A DNA stretch of 64,000 bases, taken from NCBI RefSeq assembly GCF_040675465.1, contig NZ_JBFAPA010000029.1, forward strand, positions 1-64,000, read 5' to 3'. The position numbers and the translations under genes are program-made. Below are positions 41,891-50,495 of the stretch, piece by piece; within the stretch, counting starts at the first letter, position 1; each line of letters starts with the position of its first letter. The notes beneath the pieces are model-generated. The model did not search any database. It saw only the letters and a program-made list of their open reading frames with translations, and had not been told where the DNA came from. The stretch comes from Kibdelosporangium sp040675465. GTDB taxonomy: Bacteria; Actinomycetota; Actinomycetes; Mycobacteriales; Pseudonocardiaceae.

Positions 41891-44800
41891 GTGAAGACCC
41901 GTGTCCCCCTGAGAATGCTGACTGTCACCGCGTTGGTGGCGGCGGTCTGCGGTGTCACGGTCGCCTCGGCGGCCGGTCAGCCCAGGGCTTCGTTCGCCGT
42001 CGGCGCCGCGGCGGGCACTGCCTCCGCGGTGCCGGGCTACCTGATCCACACGTCGACCGGCGTGAGCGACGACTCGGCGGTGTCCAAGCCCGGGTTCCCG
42101 GCCACCGGGTGGTACCCGGTCTCGGCCCGGTCCACCGTCTACGCCGGGTTGCTGCAGAACAACGTCTACCCGGACCCGTTCTTCTCCACCCGGATGAAGG
42201 ATGTGCCGACGGCCCAGTTCACCGTTCCGTGGTGGTACCGGACCGATGTGACGCTGGACGCCTCCGGGCAGCGGACCTACCTCGACTTCAGCGGCGTGCT
42301 CTCCAAGGCGGACGTGTGGGTCAACGGCACCCGCGTGGCCACCAAGGATGAGGTCAACGGCGCCTACACCCGGCACGACCTGGATGTCACCGCGCAGATG
42401 CACGAGGGCCTCAACAGCGTGGCGTTCAAGGTCTACCCGAACGACCCCAACAAGGACCTGTCCATGGGGTGGATCGACTGGGCGCAGACCCCGCCGGACA
42501 AGAACATGGGCATCGTGCGGGACGTGCTGGTGCGGCGCAGCGGGCCGGTGGCCCTGCGTGGCGCGCACGTGGTCACCAAGCTGGCCGCGAACCTCGCCCA
42601 CGTCGACCTGACCGTGAAGGCCGATGTCCGCAACGACTCCGCGAGCGCAGTGTCCACTGTGGTCTCCGGAACCGTCGCGGGCCGGGCGATCACCCAGACC
42701 GTGTCCTTGGCGGCGAAGGAAAAGAAGACTGTCACCTTCGGACAGGTCGGCATCGACAACCCGAACGTCTGGTGGCCAGCGGGAATGGGCGGCCAGCCAC
42801 TGTACGACCTGGACCTGAGCGCGAGCGTGTCCGGCGCCGAGTCGGACGTCTCGCACACCCACTTCGGCGTCCGGGAAGTCAAGGCCACCAACAACTCCAG
42901 TGGCGGCCGGGCGTACACGATCAACGGAAAGCCGATCCTGGTCAAGGGCGGCGGCTGGTCGCCGGACCTGTTCCTGCGCTGGAACCAGACCTACGTCTCG
43001 GACAAGCTCAAGTACGTCAAGGACCTGGGCCTGAACACCGTGCGGCTGGAAGGGCACATCGAGCCGGACGAGTTCTTCGACCTGGCCGACCAGTACGGCG
43101 TGCTCACGTTGCCCGGCTGGGAATGCTGTGACAAGTGGGAGGGCAACAACAACGGCAGCGAGCCCGGCGACACGTGGAGCGACGCGGACTACGTGATCGC
43201 CAAGGCGTCGATGACCAGCGAGGCCGAGCGGCTGCGCGACCACCCGAGCGTGATCTCCTTCCTGATCGGCAGCGACTTCGCGCCCACCGCGAAGGTCGAG
43301 ACGAACTACCTCGACGCGCTGCATGCGGCCGACTGGCCGACTCCGATCGTCCCGGCGGCGTCCGCGAAGTCCTCGCCGCAGCTGGGCCAGTCGGGCATGA
43401 AGATGAACGGCCCGTACGACTGGATCCCGCCGAACTACTGGTACGACAGCTCGCACAAGGACGCCGGTGGCGCCGAGCGGTTCAACTCGGAGACCTCGGC
43501 CGGCCCGGACGTGCCCACATTGGACACCCTCAACCGGATGATGTCGGCCAGTGAGCTCAACACGTTGTGGAGCAACCCGGGCGCGGCGCAGTACCACCGC
43601 TCGCAGTCGTCCACCTTCGCCAACCTCAAGCTGTTCGGCAACGCGCTGACCGGACGCTATGGTGCCGCGGCGAACCTGAACGACTTCGTGCGCAAGGCCC
43701 AGCTGGCACAGTACGAGAACGTGCGGGCCGAGTTCGAGGCGCACAACCGCAACTTCACCAACGGCAGCAACCCGGCCACGGGTCTGATCTACTGGATGCT
43801 CAACAGTGGCTGGACCTCGTTGCACTGGCAGCTGTTCGACTACTACCTGGACCAGAACGGCTCTTACTACGGCGCCAAGAAGGCCAACGAGCCGCTGCAC
43901 ATCCAGTACTCGTACGACAACAAGTCGGTCATGGTGCTCAACCAGACCACGAGCACCGCGAGCGGCCTGACCGCGACGGTCAAGCTGTACAACCTGGACG
44001 GCACGGAGAAGTTCAGCCAGGCCGCGACCGGCCTGTCGGTGGCCGGATACGGTGCCAAGACAACGGCTCTGACCATCCCGGCGGTCAGCGGACTGTCCAC
44101 AACGTACCTGGCCAAGCTGACCCTGACCGACTCGTCGAACCGTGAGGTCAGCCGGAACGTCTACTGGCTGTCCACCGCGGCGGACGTGATCGACTGGGGT
44201 TCCACCGACTGGTACTACACCCCGACGACCGCGTACGCGGATCTCAAGGGCCTCAGCGGTTTGGCTCAGGTCAGCGTCGGCGCGACGGCCAGTTCTGCCA
44301 ACGCCGACGGCACCACGACGACCACGGTGACGCTGCGGAACACCTCCTCCGGGAAGGTGCCGGCGTTCTATGTGGACGCTCACGTGGTCGGCGCGGGCGG
44401 CGCCCCGGTGCTGCCGATCCAGTGGAACGACAACGCGGTCAGCCTCTGGCCGGGCGAGTCGGCCACGCTGACGGCGAAGTACCGCACCGCGGACCTCAAG
44501 GGCGCTTCGCCGTCGGTCCGGATCAGTGGCTGGAACACCGGCACGCAGACGATCCCGGCCGGTGGCGGCGGTGGCGGGGACGACCAGGCGCCTTCGGTGC
44601 CCGGCAACCTGCGCAGCACCGGTGTGACGAGCACCAGTGTCGGCCTCGCCTGGGACGCCTCGACCGACAACGTCGGTGTGACCGGCTATGACGTGTACGT
44701 CAACGGCCAGCCCAACAGCACGGTCAACGGAACCTCGTTGACCGTCAACGGTTTGACGGCGAACACTTCGTACACGTTCACCGTCACGGCCAAGGACGCC

Positions 44801-45241
44801 GCCGGGAACACCTCGGGCTCCAGCAATCCCGTCACCGCGACGACTTCCGGTGGTGGCGGTGGACCCGTTGACTACCAGGCCGAGCAGGCGACGATCACCC
44901 AGGGTGTCGTGGAGTCCAACCACGACGGCTACACCGGCACGGGATTCGTCAACTACGACAACGTGAACGGCAGTGCGGTCGAGTGGACCGTCAACGCCGC
45001 GGCGGCCGGTGCGGCCGATGTGGTGGTCCGGTTCTCCAACGGCACCACCACGAACCGGCCGATGAACATCGCGGTCAACGGCACGGTGGTGGCCTCCAAC
45101 GTCGGCTTCCCGTCGACGACCAACTGGGACACGTGGAACACCGTGACCGTGCACGTGACCCTCAACGCGGGTGCCAACAAGATCAAAGCCACTGCCACGA
45201 CGGCGAACGGTGGTCCGAACGTGGACAAGATCACCGTGTGA
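41891..45241 (+). CDS. csxA: GH2 exo-beta-D-glucosaminidase (chitosan degradation)
   Basis: A 1116-residue secreted enzyme that removes glucosamine from the non-reducing ends of chitosan. After a signal peptide come the GH2 sugar-binding and Ig-like domains and the catalytic barrel. Asp462 (IGSDFAP) and Glu534 (FNSETSAGP) are 72 residues apart, matching the acid/base Asp469 and nucleophile Glu541 known for Amycolatopsis orientalis CsxA. A fibronectin III domain (about 896-985) and a CBM35 carbohydrate-binding domain (about 993-1116) complete the protein. It is preceded by a palindromic operator and followed by a strong terminator. Confidence 0.93.
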   Translation: MKTRVPLRMLTVTALVAAVCGVTVASAAGQPRASFAVGAAAGTASAVPGYLIHTSTGVSDDSAVSKPGFPATGWYPVSARSTVYAGLLQNNVYPDPFFSTRMKDVPTAQFTVPWWYRTDVTLDASGQRTYLDFSGVLSKADVWVNGTRVATKDEVNGAYTRHDLDVTAQMHEGLNSVAFKVYPNDPNKDLSMGWIDWAQTPPDKNMGIVRDVLVRRSGPVALRGAHVVTKLAANLAHVDLTVKADVRNDSASAVSTVVSGTVAGRAITQTVSLAAKEKKTVTFGQVGIDNPNVWWPAGMGGQPLYDLDLSASVSGAESDVSHTHFGVREVKATNNSSGGRAYTINGKPILVKGGGWSPDLFLRWNQTYVSDKLKYVKDLGLNTVRLEGHIEPDEFFDLADQYGVLTLPGWECCDKWEGNNNGSEPGDTWSDADYVIAKASMTSEAERLRDHPSVISFLIGSDFAPTAKVETNYLDALHAADWPTPIVPAASAKSSPQLGQSGMKMNGPYDWIPPNYWYDSSHKDAGGAERFNSETSAGPDVPTLDTLNRMMSASELNTLWSNPGAAQYHRSQSSTFANLKLFGNALTGRYGAAANLNDFVRKAQLAQYENVRAEFEAHNRNFTNGSNPATGLIYWMLNSGWTSLHWQLFDYYLDQNGSYYGAKKANEPLHIQYSYDNKSVMVLNQTTSTASGLTATVKLYNLDGTEKFSQAATGLSVAGYGAKTTALTIPAVSGLSTTYLAKLTLTDSSNREVSRNVYWLSTAADVIDWGSTDWYYTPTTAYADLKGLSGLAQVSVGATASSANADGTTTTTVTLRNTSSGKVPAFYVDAHVVGAGGAPVLPIQWNDNAVSLWPGESATLTAKYRTADLKGASPSVRISGWNTGTQTIPAGGGGGGDDQAPSVPGNLRSTGVTSTSVGLAWDASTDNVGVTGYDVYVNGQPNSTVNGTSLTVNGLTANTSYTFTVTAKDAAGNTSGSSNPVTATTSGGGGGPVDYQAEQATITQGVVESNHDGYTGTGFVNYDNVNGSAVEWTVNAAAAGAADVVVRFSNGTTTNRPMNIAVNGTVVASNVGFPSTTNWDTWNTVTVHVTLNAGANKIKATATTANGGPNVDKITV

Positions 45242-45247
45242 CAGGCA

Positions 45248-45289
45248 CCCGGTCCCGCCCCGGACGGTGCAGGCCGGGGCGGGACCGGG
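45248..45289. terminator. 16-bp perfect hairpin after csxA
   Basis: CCCGGTCCCGCCCCGG (45248-45263) pairs exactly with 45274-45289 around a 10-base loop, six bases after the csxA stop. No T-tract follows, but the stem is very GC-rich. Confidence 0.8.
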
Positions 45290-45340
45290 CCCCCATTCGG
45301 CCGATAGTCGCGTTGCGACGTTCGGCCTATGGTCGTCGGT

Positions 45341-45862
45341 ATGGCCAGCGACTTGCAGCGGCGCAAAGTGACTGTCGTCTTCGCCGCGATGGATGCCGAC
45401 GGTGATGGTTTTCTGGACGAGAACGACTTCAGGGCGCTCACCTCGCGCTGGGTGTCCCTGCGTGGACCGGGGGACGAGCAGCGGCTGTCCGAGGTGATGA
45501 TGGGCTGGTGGTCCACGCTGCGTAGCGCCGCCGGTGCCGAGAAGATCACTGTGGACGGTGTGCTCGGGGTGGTGGAGCAGCTGCCGCGGATGCCCGACGC
45601 GGTGATCGCGACCGCCGACGCGATGTTCGACGCGGTCGACCGGAACGGCGACGACTACATCTCCCCGGACGAGTACCGGACCATGATGGACGCCTGGCGC
45701 GGCCGTCCCACCGATACGGACGCGGTCTTCCCGCGGCTGGACCACGACGGCGACGGCCGGCTGTCGCGTTCGGAGTTCGCCGAACTGTGGCTGGAGTTCT
45801 GGGCGGGGGATGACATCGAGGCGGCCGGGACGCTCGCGTTCGGACCGCTCGAGTCCAGGTGA
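45341..45862 (+). CDS. EF-hand calcium-binding protein (calerythrin-like)
   Basis: A 173-residue cytosolic protein with three canonical EF-hand loops: DADGDGFLDEND (about residues 18-29), DRNGDDYISPDE (about 105-116) and DHDGDGRLSRSE (about 139-150). A degenerate fourth hand probably lies near residues 62-75. This is the layout of actinobacterial calerythrin/CabD-type Ca buffers or sensors. The ATG at 45341 is chosen as it lies just before the first helix. It stands alone after the csxA terminator. Confidence 0.88.
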   Translation: MASDLQRRKVTVVFAAMDADGDGFLDENDFRALTSRWVSLRGPGDEQRLSEVMMGWWSTLRSAAGAEKITVDGVLGVVEQLPRMPDAVIATADAMFDAVDRNGDDYISPDEYRTMMDAWRGRPTDTDAVFPRLDHDGDGRLSRSEFAELWLEFWAGDDIEAAGTLAFGPLESR

Positions 45863-46139
45863 GACGGTGTTTCCCGAGTCCGGGTAGGACTTCGCTTACA
45901 CCCGTCACGCCGTTCTGGCAAGAACCCATTCGTGGCGGGCTTGCCGGGCTGACTTTGCTCGCACAGAAGGATTTCCGGTCACTGGGATGTCGTGGCAGGC
46001 CAGGGGCGGGCGAATTGGCGCTGTGTCAACGGCCTGGTCATAACTTTGTTCGCACCGCAAAGATGCCTTGTTCGCATGATTCCATGATCGTCCCTTCTCG
46101 TGTGTTACTCCTTATGCAGTAGCCGCGTGAGGAGGTCTG

Positions 46140-46820
46140 GTGAAGCGAAGGCTCAAGTGGGCCGTGGTCGGGGGCGCTTCCTGTGCGGCCGTGGCCATCG
46201 TGGTGTCGATGCTGATGACCCCCGAGGTTCAGCCGGCGTCGTCGCCTCTCCAGGTGCCCCAGGCACAGGACTCGGAACTGGCCCTGCCCAGGCCGACGAC
46301 GAGCGTGTCCGCGCTGCCGCCGTTGGAACAGGCGACCAGCCCGGACTCCACCACTTCGCAGCCGCCACCGCCGCCCGCCACCACCTCCGAGCCGCCGAAC
46401 CGGCAGCCACCGCCGCGCCGGGAAACCGTGACCCTGCCGCAAGGTGTGGACTTCCAGGCCGAGGACGCCCTGATCCAGAACGGTGTTGTGAAGTCCTCGC
46501 CGGGCGGGTTCACCGGGCGCGGTTTCGTCGACACTGACAACGTTGCCGGAAGTTTCGTGCAGTGGACGGTGAACGCGAGCCGCACCGGCCAGACCGACGT
46601 GTCGTTCCGGTTCGCCAACGGCAACAGCGGGGACCGGCCGATGGACATCACCGTGAATGGGATCCTGGTGGACACACTGGACTTCCCGTCCACGGGCAGC
46701 TTCTCTGCCTACCGCGTGCTCACCATCCGGGTGAGTCTTCTGGGCGGTGGCAACAAGATCCGGGCCACCTCGCGGACGGGTGACGGCGGCCCGAACCTGG
46801 ACAAGATCACCACCTCGTGA
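46140..46820 (+). CDS. Membrane-anchored CBM35-type carbohydrate-binding protein
   Basis: A 226-residue protein with an N-terminal anchor (residues 8-26), a Ser/Thr/Pro-rich linker and a C-terminal CBM35 domain (about 98-226; VDFQAEDALIQNGVV at the start, GGPNLDKI at the end). The domain closely follows the CBM35 of the csxA product nearby. It has no catalytic domain, so it probably holds chitosan or another polymer, or the cell itself, at the surface. GAGGAGG precedes the GTG. The linker motif VPQAQDSELALPRPTT recurs in the next gene. Confidence 0.78.
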   Translation: MKRRLKWAVVGGASCAAVAIVVSMLMTPEVQPASSPLQVPQAQDSELALPRPTTSVSALPPLEQATSPDSTTSQPPPPPATTSEPPNRQPPPRRETVTLPQGVDFQAEDALIQNGVVKSSPGGFTGRGFVDTDNVAGSFVQWTVNASRTGQTDVSFRFANGNSGDRPMDITVNGILVDTLDFPSTGSFSAYRVLTIRVSLLGGGNKIRATSRTGDGGPNLDKITTS

Positions 46821-46905
46821 CCGGCAATGCCTCACCTACATGATCGCTTGATCCTCCCCGCCGATGTGCTGCACTGGTCGGCGCAGGGGACTGGGAGGAG
46901 GGTCA

Positions 46906-47349
46906 GTGAGGCGCACGCTGGGCTTGGCCGGGCTGGGCACATTCGGTGTGCTCGCGGCCGTGGTGGCGATGATGGTGGCGAGCGGTGGCCCTGATGTCCC
47001 GCCGGACATGCGGATCGTGGTGCCGCAGGCGGAGAACACCGAACTGGCCATGCCGAGACCGTCGACAGTGGACATACCGGAGATCCCGCACGCCGCGGCC
47101 ACCACCGAGATCAGCACCCCGCCGGTCAGCGAGCAGGCCAAGCCCGCGGCCAAACCCAGGCAGACATCCACTCCGCGGCCCGCGCCCCCGGCCACCCAGG
47201 CGCCGCCCTCGCCGTCGGCCGATGACACGGTGACGCAGTACCCGTGGTGGTTGCAGTACTACTACTACACGGGCGGCGGCTACGGCAGCGGCAGCTACGG
47301 CGGCAGCGCCGGCCGGTACGGCGGTGGCGGAGGCGGTCACCACCGGTGA
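46906..47349 (+). CDS. Membrane-anchored low-complexity protein with Gly/Tyr tail
   Basis: A 147-residue protein with an N-terminal helix (about residues 5-25), the motif VPQAENTELAMPRPST, a Pro/Ala/Thr linker and a Tyr/Gly-rich tail (YYYYTGGGYGSGSYGG) ending in HHR. It shares its N-terminal plan with the preceding CBM35 gene but has a different C-terminal part. No domain was recognised. The GTG at 46906 has GGGAGGAGGG just upstream. A surface or wall role is inferred. Confidence 0.65.
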   Translation: MRRTLGLAGLGTFGVLAAVVAMMVASGGPDVPPDMRIVVPQAENTELAMPRPSTVDIPEIPHAAATTEISTPPVSEQAKPAAKPRQTSTPRPAPPATQAPPSPSADDTVTQYPWWLQYYYYTGGGYGSGSYGGSAGRYGGGGGGHHR

Positions 47350-47353
47350 GCTC

Positions 47354-47379
47354 GCATGTGGACTCCTGTGTCCACATGC
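47354..47379. terminator. Hairpin after the low-complexity protein gene
   Basis: GCATGTGGA (47354-47362) and TCCACATGC (47371-47379) form a 9-bp stem with an 8-base loop, five bases after the stop. There is no T-tract. Confidence 0.5.
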
Positions 47380-47554
47380 TGGACGGCTGGCAAGATCTCG
47401 CCAGGTCGGAGGGCGGAACGATCCAGTTGCCGGGACAGTCCCGTGACGGGTCCGGGACGTGGTTGTCGTAATGTTGTTGGACGGTCACAGTTCGCAGTCA
47501 CTCCGGGGTGTGCGGCTACCATTTCGCCAACGGCCGGAGGTGTGGAGGTTCGCG

Positions 47555-48382
47555 GTGACTGACCAGTGCTCGTCCCCTGGGGAGCTGGTGACGTCCAGCA
47601 GTGCGCTGGGCTGGGGGGCGGTCCGGGCGGAGACCTATGTGGATCCGGCCGAGGTGGACGCGTTCCAGACCAGGCCGTCCGACGACCTGCTCATGGTGAT
47701 GGTCACCAAAGGCGTGTACGACATCGAGAGCGGCAAGGGCCGCGCGCAGTACCGGGCCGGGTCGGTCGGCATCACCGCGCCGGGCAACTCCAGCCTGCTG
47801 CGCTGGCGGTCCACTTCGGACGAACGGCTGGAGTCGTTCCACGCGCACATCAGCGGGCAGATGATCGCCGAGACCGCCGAGGCACTGGGCAAGCGCGGTG
47901 TGCCGGACCTGCTGTCCCTGGACGACCCGTTCGTCCGGACCGGGCTGACCACGCTGAACAAGGCCCTCGCGGACGGTGCGCCCAGCCTGTACGCCGACTC
48001 GATCGCCCAGGCGCTGGCCGCGCACCTGCTGTACGGGCTGCGCGGCGAGGGCACGATGGGTGACCGGACCGTGCGCAAGCTCACCACGTACATGAAGGAG
48101 CACCTGCACGAGGAGGTCAGCCTCGATGATCTCGCCGCGCAGGCGAACCTGAGCAAGTTCCACCTGCTGCGGATGTTCAAGGCGGCCACCGGCTTCACCC
48201 CGCACCGCTACCTGGTGGACCTGAGGATGCACCACGCCGCGCAGCTGCTGCGGGAGAGCCCGTTGTCGGTCCTGCAGGTGGCCATCGCGTGCGGGTACCG
48301 CAGTCCCGGCCAGTTCGCCGCGGCGTTCCGGCGCGTACACGGGGTATCACCGCTCGCGTACCGCGGCAATTCGCGGCGATAG
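47555..48382 (+). CDS. AraC family regulator with cupin-type sensor
   Basis: A 275-residue regulator. The N-terminal half (about 1-165) looks like an AraC-type beta-barrel ligand domain (LMVMVTKGVYDIESGKG, VGITAPGNSSLLRW). The C-terminal half has the double helix-turn-helix (VSLDDLAAQANLSKFHLLRM, then VLQVAIACGYRSPGQFAAAF). The GTG at 47555 follows GGAGG by six bases. It precedes the membrane/NTF2-like gene by 52 bp on the same strand and may control it. Confidence 0.85.
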   Translation: MTDQCSSPGELVTSSSALGWGAVRAETYVDPAEVDAFQTRPSDDLLMVMVTKGVYDIESGKGRAQYRAGSVGITAPGNSSLLRWRSTSDERLESFHAHISGQMIAETAEALGKRGVPDLLSLDDPFVRTGLTTLNKALADGAPSLYADSIAQALAAHLLYGLRGEGTMGDRTVRKLTTYMKEHLHEEVSLDDLAAQANLSKFHLLRMFKAATGFTPHRYLVDLRMHHAAQLLRESPLSVLQVAIACGYRSPGQFAAAFRRVHGVSPLAYRGNSRR

Positions 48383-48434
48383 TCGCGCAACTTCGGGGGA
48401 GAAATTCCGCATCCCGCCATGGATGCTGTGCGCG

Positions 48435-49742
48435 ATGACCGTCGCATACCGAGGAACCTCGCCGCTGCCCGCGAGTCCGCCGCTCACCGAGCCGGCGAAG
48501 CACAAGGCCGCCCAGCCCGTCCGGGGCGTGGCCGGGCTGCTGTTCGTCGTGCCCGTGTTCCTCCTGCTGACCTTCTCGGCCGGTGGCGCCGAGAACTCGG
48601 TGCGCGTGCTCGGTCCACTGTGCACCTACGCGCTGCCGGTGATCGGCATGATCGCGTTCTGGTGGGAGGACTGGCCCGGCACCGCGCTGCGGGCGGGCTG
48701 GTCCGGGCTGACCGACACCCTGCTGATCGTGGCCTCCGGCGTGGTGCTGACCCCGATCGGCCAGGCCGTCACCGGCGAACTGGACCTGGCCGCGATCTTC
48801 CGCGGTGAGGCCTACCCGCACTCGATGCCGCTGGCCGGAGCCGTGTTCGTGGCGTTCCTGCAGCTCACCCTGGTCACCGAGGGCTGGCCGCTGCGCCGCC
48901 TGCCGCGGGTGCCCGCCGGGCTGGCCGCGCTGGTCGTCGGCTGGGCGCTGGGCCTGGCGATCTACCGCATCGACGGTGCCCTGCTGATCACCATGGGCGT
49001 GTTCCAGGTGCTGTTCTTCGTGACCCTGCGCGGCTGGCCGTTCTCGAAGATCGCCAACCGCGCGGTGCGGTTGATCGTCGGCAACCTCATGGTGATCGTG
49101 TCGGGCTGGCTGGCCTTCCTGATCATGGATGCCTTGCGCTGGCCCGTTTTCGCCGTCAGCGCGTGCACCATCGCGGCCGTGCTGATCTCCTCGATGCTGT
49201 TCGAGAGCTGGCCGTGGACCAAGCTGTCCCCACGACTGGGCGCCGTGCTCGCGGCCTTGGCCCTGGGCGGTCTGCTCTACTGGGCACTGTCCAGTGTGGA
49301 CCCTGGCCTGTCCGGGATTCACCAGGACGAGTGGGTGGCCATCACCGCGTTGAACGCAATCGGCACCGGTGTCATCCTGCATGTGGCGGTGTGGCGCCGC
49401 TGGCCGGTAGTCCAAGGAGGAGAAGTGACCATCCCCGCACCAATCCAGGCGTTGCTGGACGCGGCCAACGCCAACGACATCGACGCGTTCCTCGGCGGGT
49501 TCACCCCCGACGGCGTCGTGGACGACTGGGGCCGCGAGTTCCGTGGCGCGCAGAAGATCCGGCACTGGAGCGACAACGAGTTCATCGGCAAACAGGTCAG
49601 CCTCCAGGTCGAGAAGGCCGAACAGGTCGAGGACGAGATCGTGGTCACCGCCCAGGTCGGCGGCAACGGCTTCAACGGCCCCAGCCACTTCAGCTTCCGC
49701 GTCGAAGGCAACCTGGTCTCCCGGATGACCATCCGCGCCTAG
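48435..49742 (+). CDS. Polytopic membrane protein fused to NTF2/SnoaL-like domain
   Basis: A 435-residue open frame. Residues about 25-325 form nine or so hydrophobic helices of unknown family. Residues about 331-435 are a soluble nuclear-transport-factor-2-like domain (IQALLDAANANDIDAFLGGF). At the junction the DNA reads AAGGAGGAGAA-GTG, an ideal ribosome site and start at 49425, so the NTF2-like part may also be made as a separate 105-residue protein. NTF2-like domains serve as small isomerases or binding proteins. Function and substrate are unknown. Confidence 0.7.
   Translation: MTVAYRGTSPLPASPPLTEPAKHKAAQPVRGVAGLLFVVPVFLLLTFSAGGAENSVRVLGPLCTYALPVIGMIAFWWEDWPGTALRAGWSGLTDTLLIVASGVVLTPIGQAVTGELDLAAIFRGEAYPHSMPLAGAVFVAFLQLTLVTEGWPLRRLPRVPAGLAALVVGWALGLAIYRIDGALLITMGVFQVLFFVTLRGWPFSKIANRAVRLIVGNLMVIVSGWLAFLIMDALRWPVFAVSACTIAAVLISSMLFESWPWTKLSPRLGAVLAALALGGLLYWALSSVDPGLSGIHQDEWVAITALNAIGTGVILHVAVWRRWPVVQGGEVTIPAPIQALLDAANANDIDAFLGGFTPDGVVDDWGREFRGAQKIRHWSDNEFIGKQVSLQVEKAEQVEDEIVVTAQVGGNGFNGPSHFSFRVEGNLVSRMTIRA
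49425..49742 (+). CDS. Possible internal gene: separate NTF2/SnoaL-like protein
   Basis: An in-frame alternative start inside the previous gene. GTG at 49425 lies 4 bases after AAGGAGGAG and would give a 105-residue protein VTIPAPIQALLDAANANDID onward, exactly the length of a typical SnoaL-like protein. It could be an internal translation start, or the upstream frame could be a separate gene that lost its stop codon. Confidence 0.45.
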   Translation: MTIPAPIQALLDAANANDIDAFLGGFTPDGVVDDWGREFRGAQKIRHWSDNEFIGKQVSLQVEKAEQVEDEIVVTAQVGGNGFNGPSHFSFRVEGNLVSRMTIRA

Positions 49743-49958
49743 CCCCACCCCGACCCGCCTGGGCTGCGGCGATGATTTTGTCAGCCTCAACGGCCGCGTC
49801 AAGACATTGGTTCGCGTCCATCAATTCGACGGAATGCTTCGACGCATCCACTGATGCCTCCTGAAGCCGGTGCCGTGCTCGACGCCGAGGCGGCCGAATA
49901 GGGCGTGATGGCCACCCGTTTCGATCAACGAATGGCCACCACGCCCACAAAACGCGCG

Positions 49959-50426
49959 TCAGCCCGTTGTCACCGTGAGACTCACCGCGGAGAGGTCGGC
50001 GGTTTGGTGTTCGATGGTGCCTTCGCCTCGGGCGGAGGCGTAGATGCCGGTGCCGCCCACCACGGCGATCGGCCGTTTCACGCCGGGGTCGGGGACTTTG
50101 CGGATCTCCATGCCGCTGACGTGGATCTCGCCGCCGGGCAGCCGGAAGATCGATTTGGTCTGCACCACGATCTTGGGCGGCACGTCCACCACGACGTCCA
50201 CGACCATGCCGAGCAGCGAGCCGTCGCCGACCGAGCCGCCGGTGGGGTCGAGCAGGGTGTAGTAGATGATGAACGGCGCGCCCAGCGGCGGGCTGACCGG
50301 GAGGGTGTCCTTGGATCGCTTGGCGGTGAACGAGATGACCTGGTCCCCGGGGCTGGCGTGGGCGATCGCAATGGTTCCGGCGGCTGGCACGGCCAGGATC
50401 GCTGCCCTGCGGGAGATCGCACTCAT
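49959..50426 (-). CDS. Exported allene-oxide-cyclase/dirigent-barrel-like protein
   Basis: A 155-residue protein with a twin-Arg-like or Sec signal (SRRAAILAVPAAGTIAIAHA). The rest is a beta-barrel resembling allene oxide cyclase/dirigent proteins; the ending GGTGIYASARGEGTIEH is characteristic of that barrel. These fold types bind small hydrophobic ligands and can guide cyclisation without cofactors. It lies 69 bp after the histidine kinase gene on the same strand and may be an output of that two-component system. Confidence 0.7.
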   Translation of the reverse strand: MSAISRRAAILAVPAAGTIAIAHASPGDQVISFTAKRSKDTLPVSPPLGAPFIIYYTLLDPTGGSVGDGSLLGMVVDVVVDVPPKIVVQTKSIFRLPGGEIHVSGMEIRKVPDPGVKRPIAVVGGTGIYASARGEGTIEHQTADLSAVSLTVTTG

Positions 50427-50495
50427 TCATGCACTCCTTTCGTTCCGGCGAGTGGCTTCGACGGTAGGAGCGTCCGAACAGGACAGCCGGAAAGT

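Noticed and set aside
41840..45745. A 1301-codon open frame on the minus strand opposite csxA
   Set aside because: It is the mirror of a well-supported GH2 gene; its translation is Arg/Gly/Val/His-rich with no domain. This is typical of antisense frames in GC-rich coding DNA.
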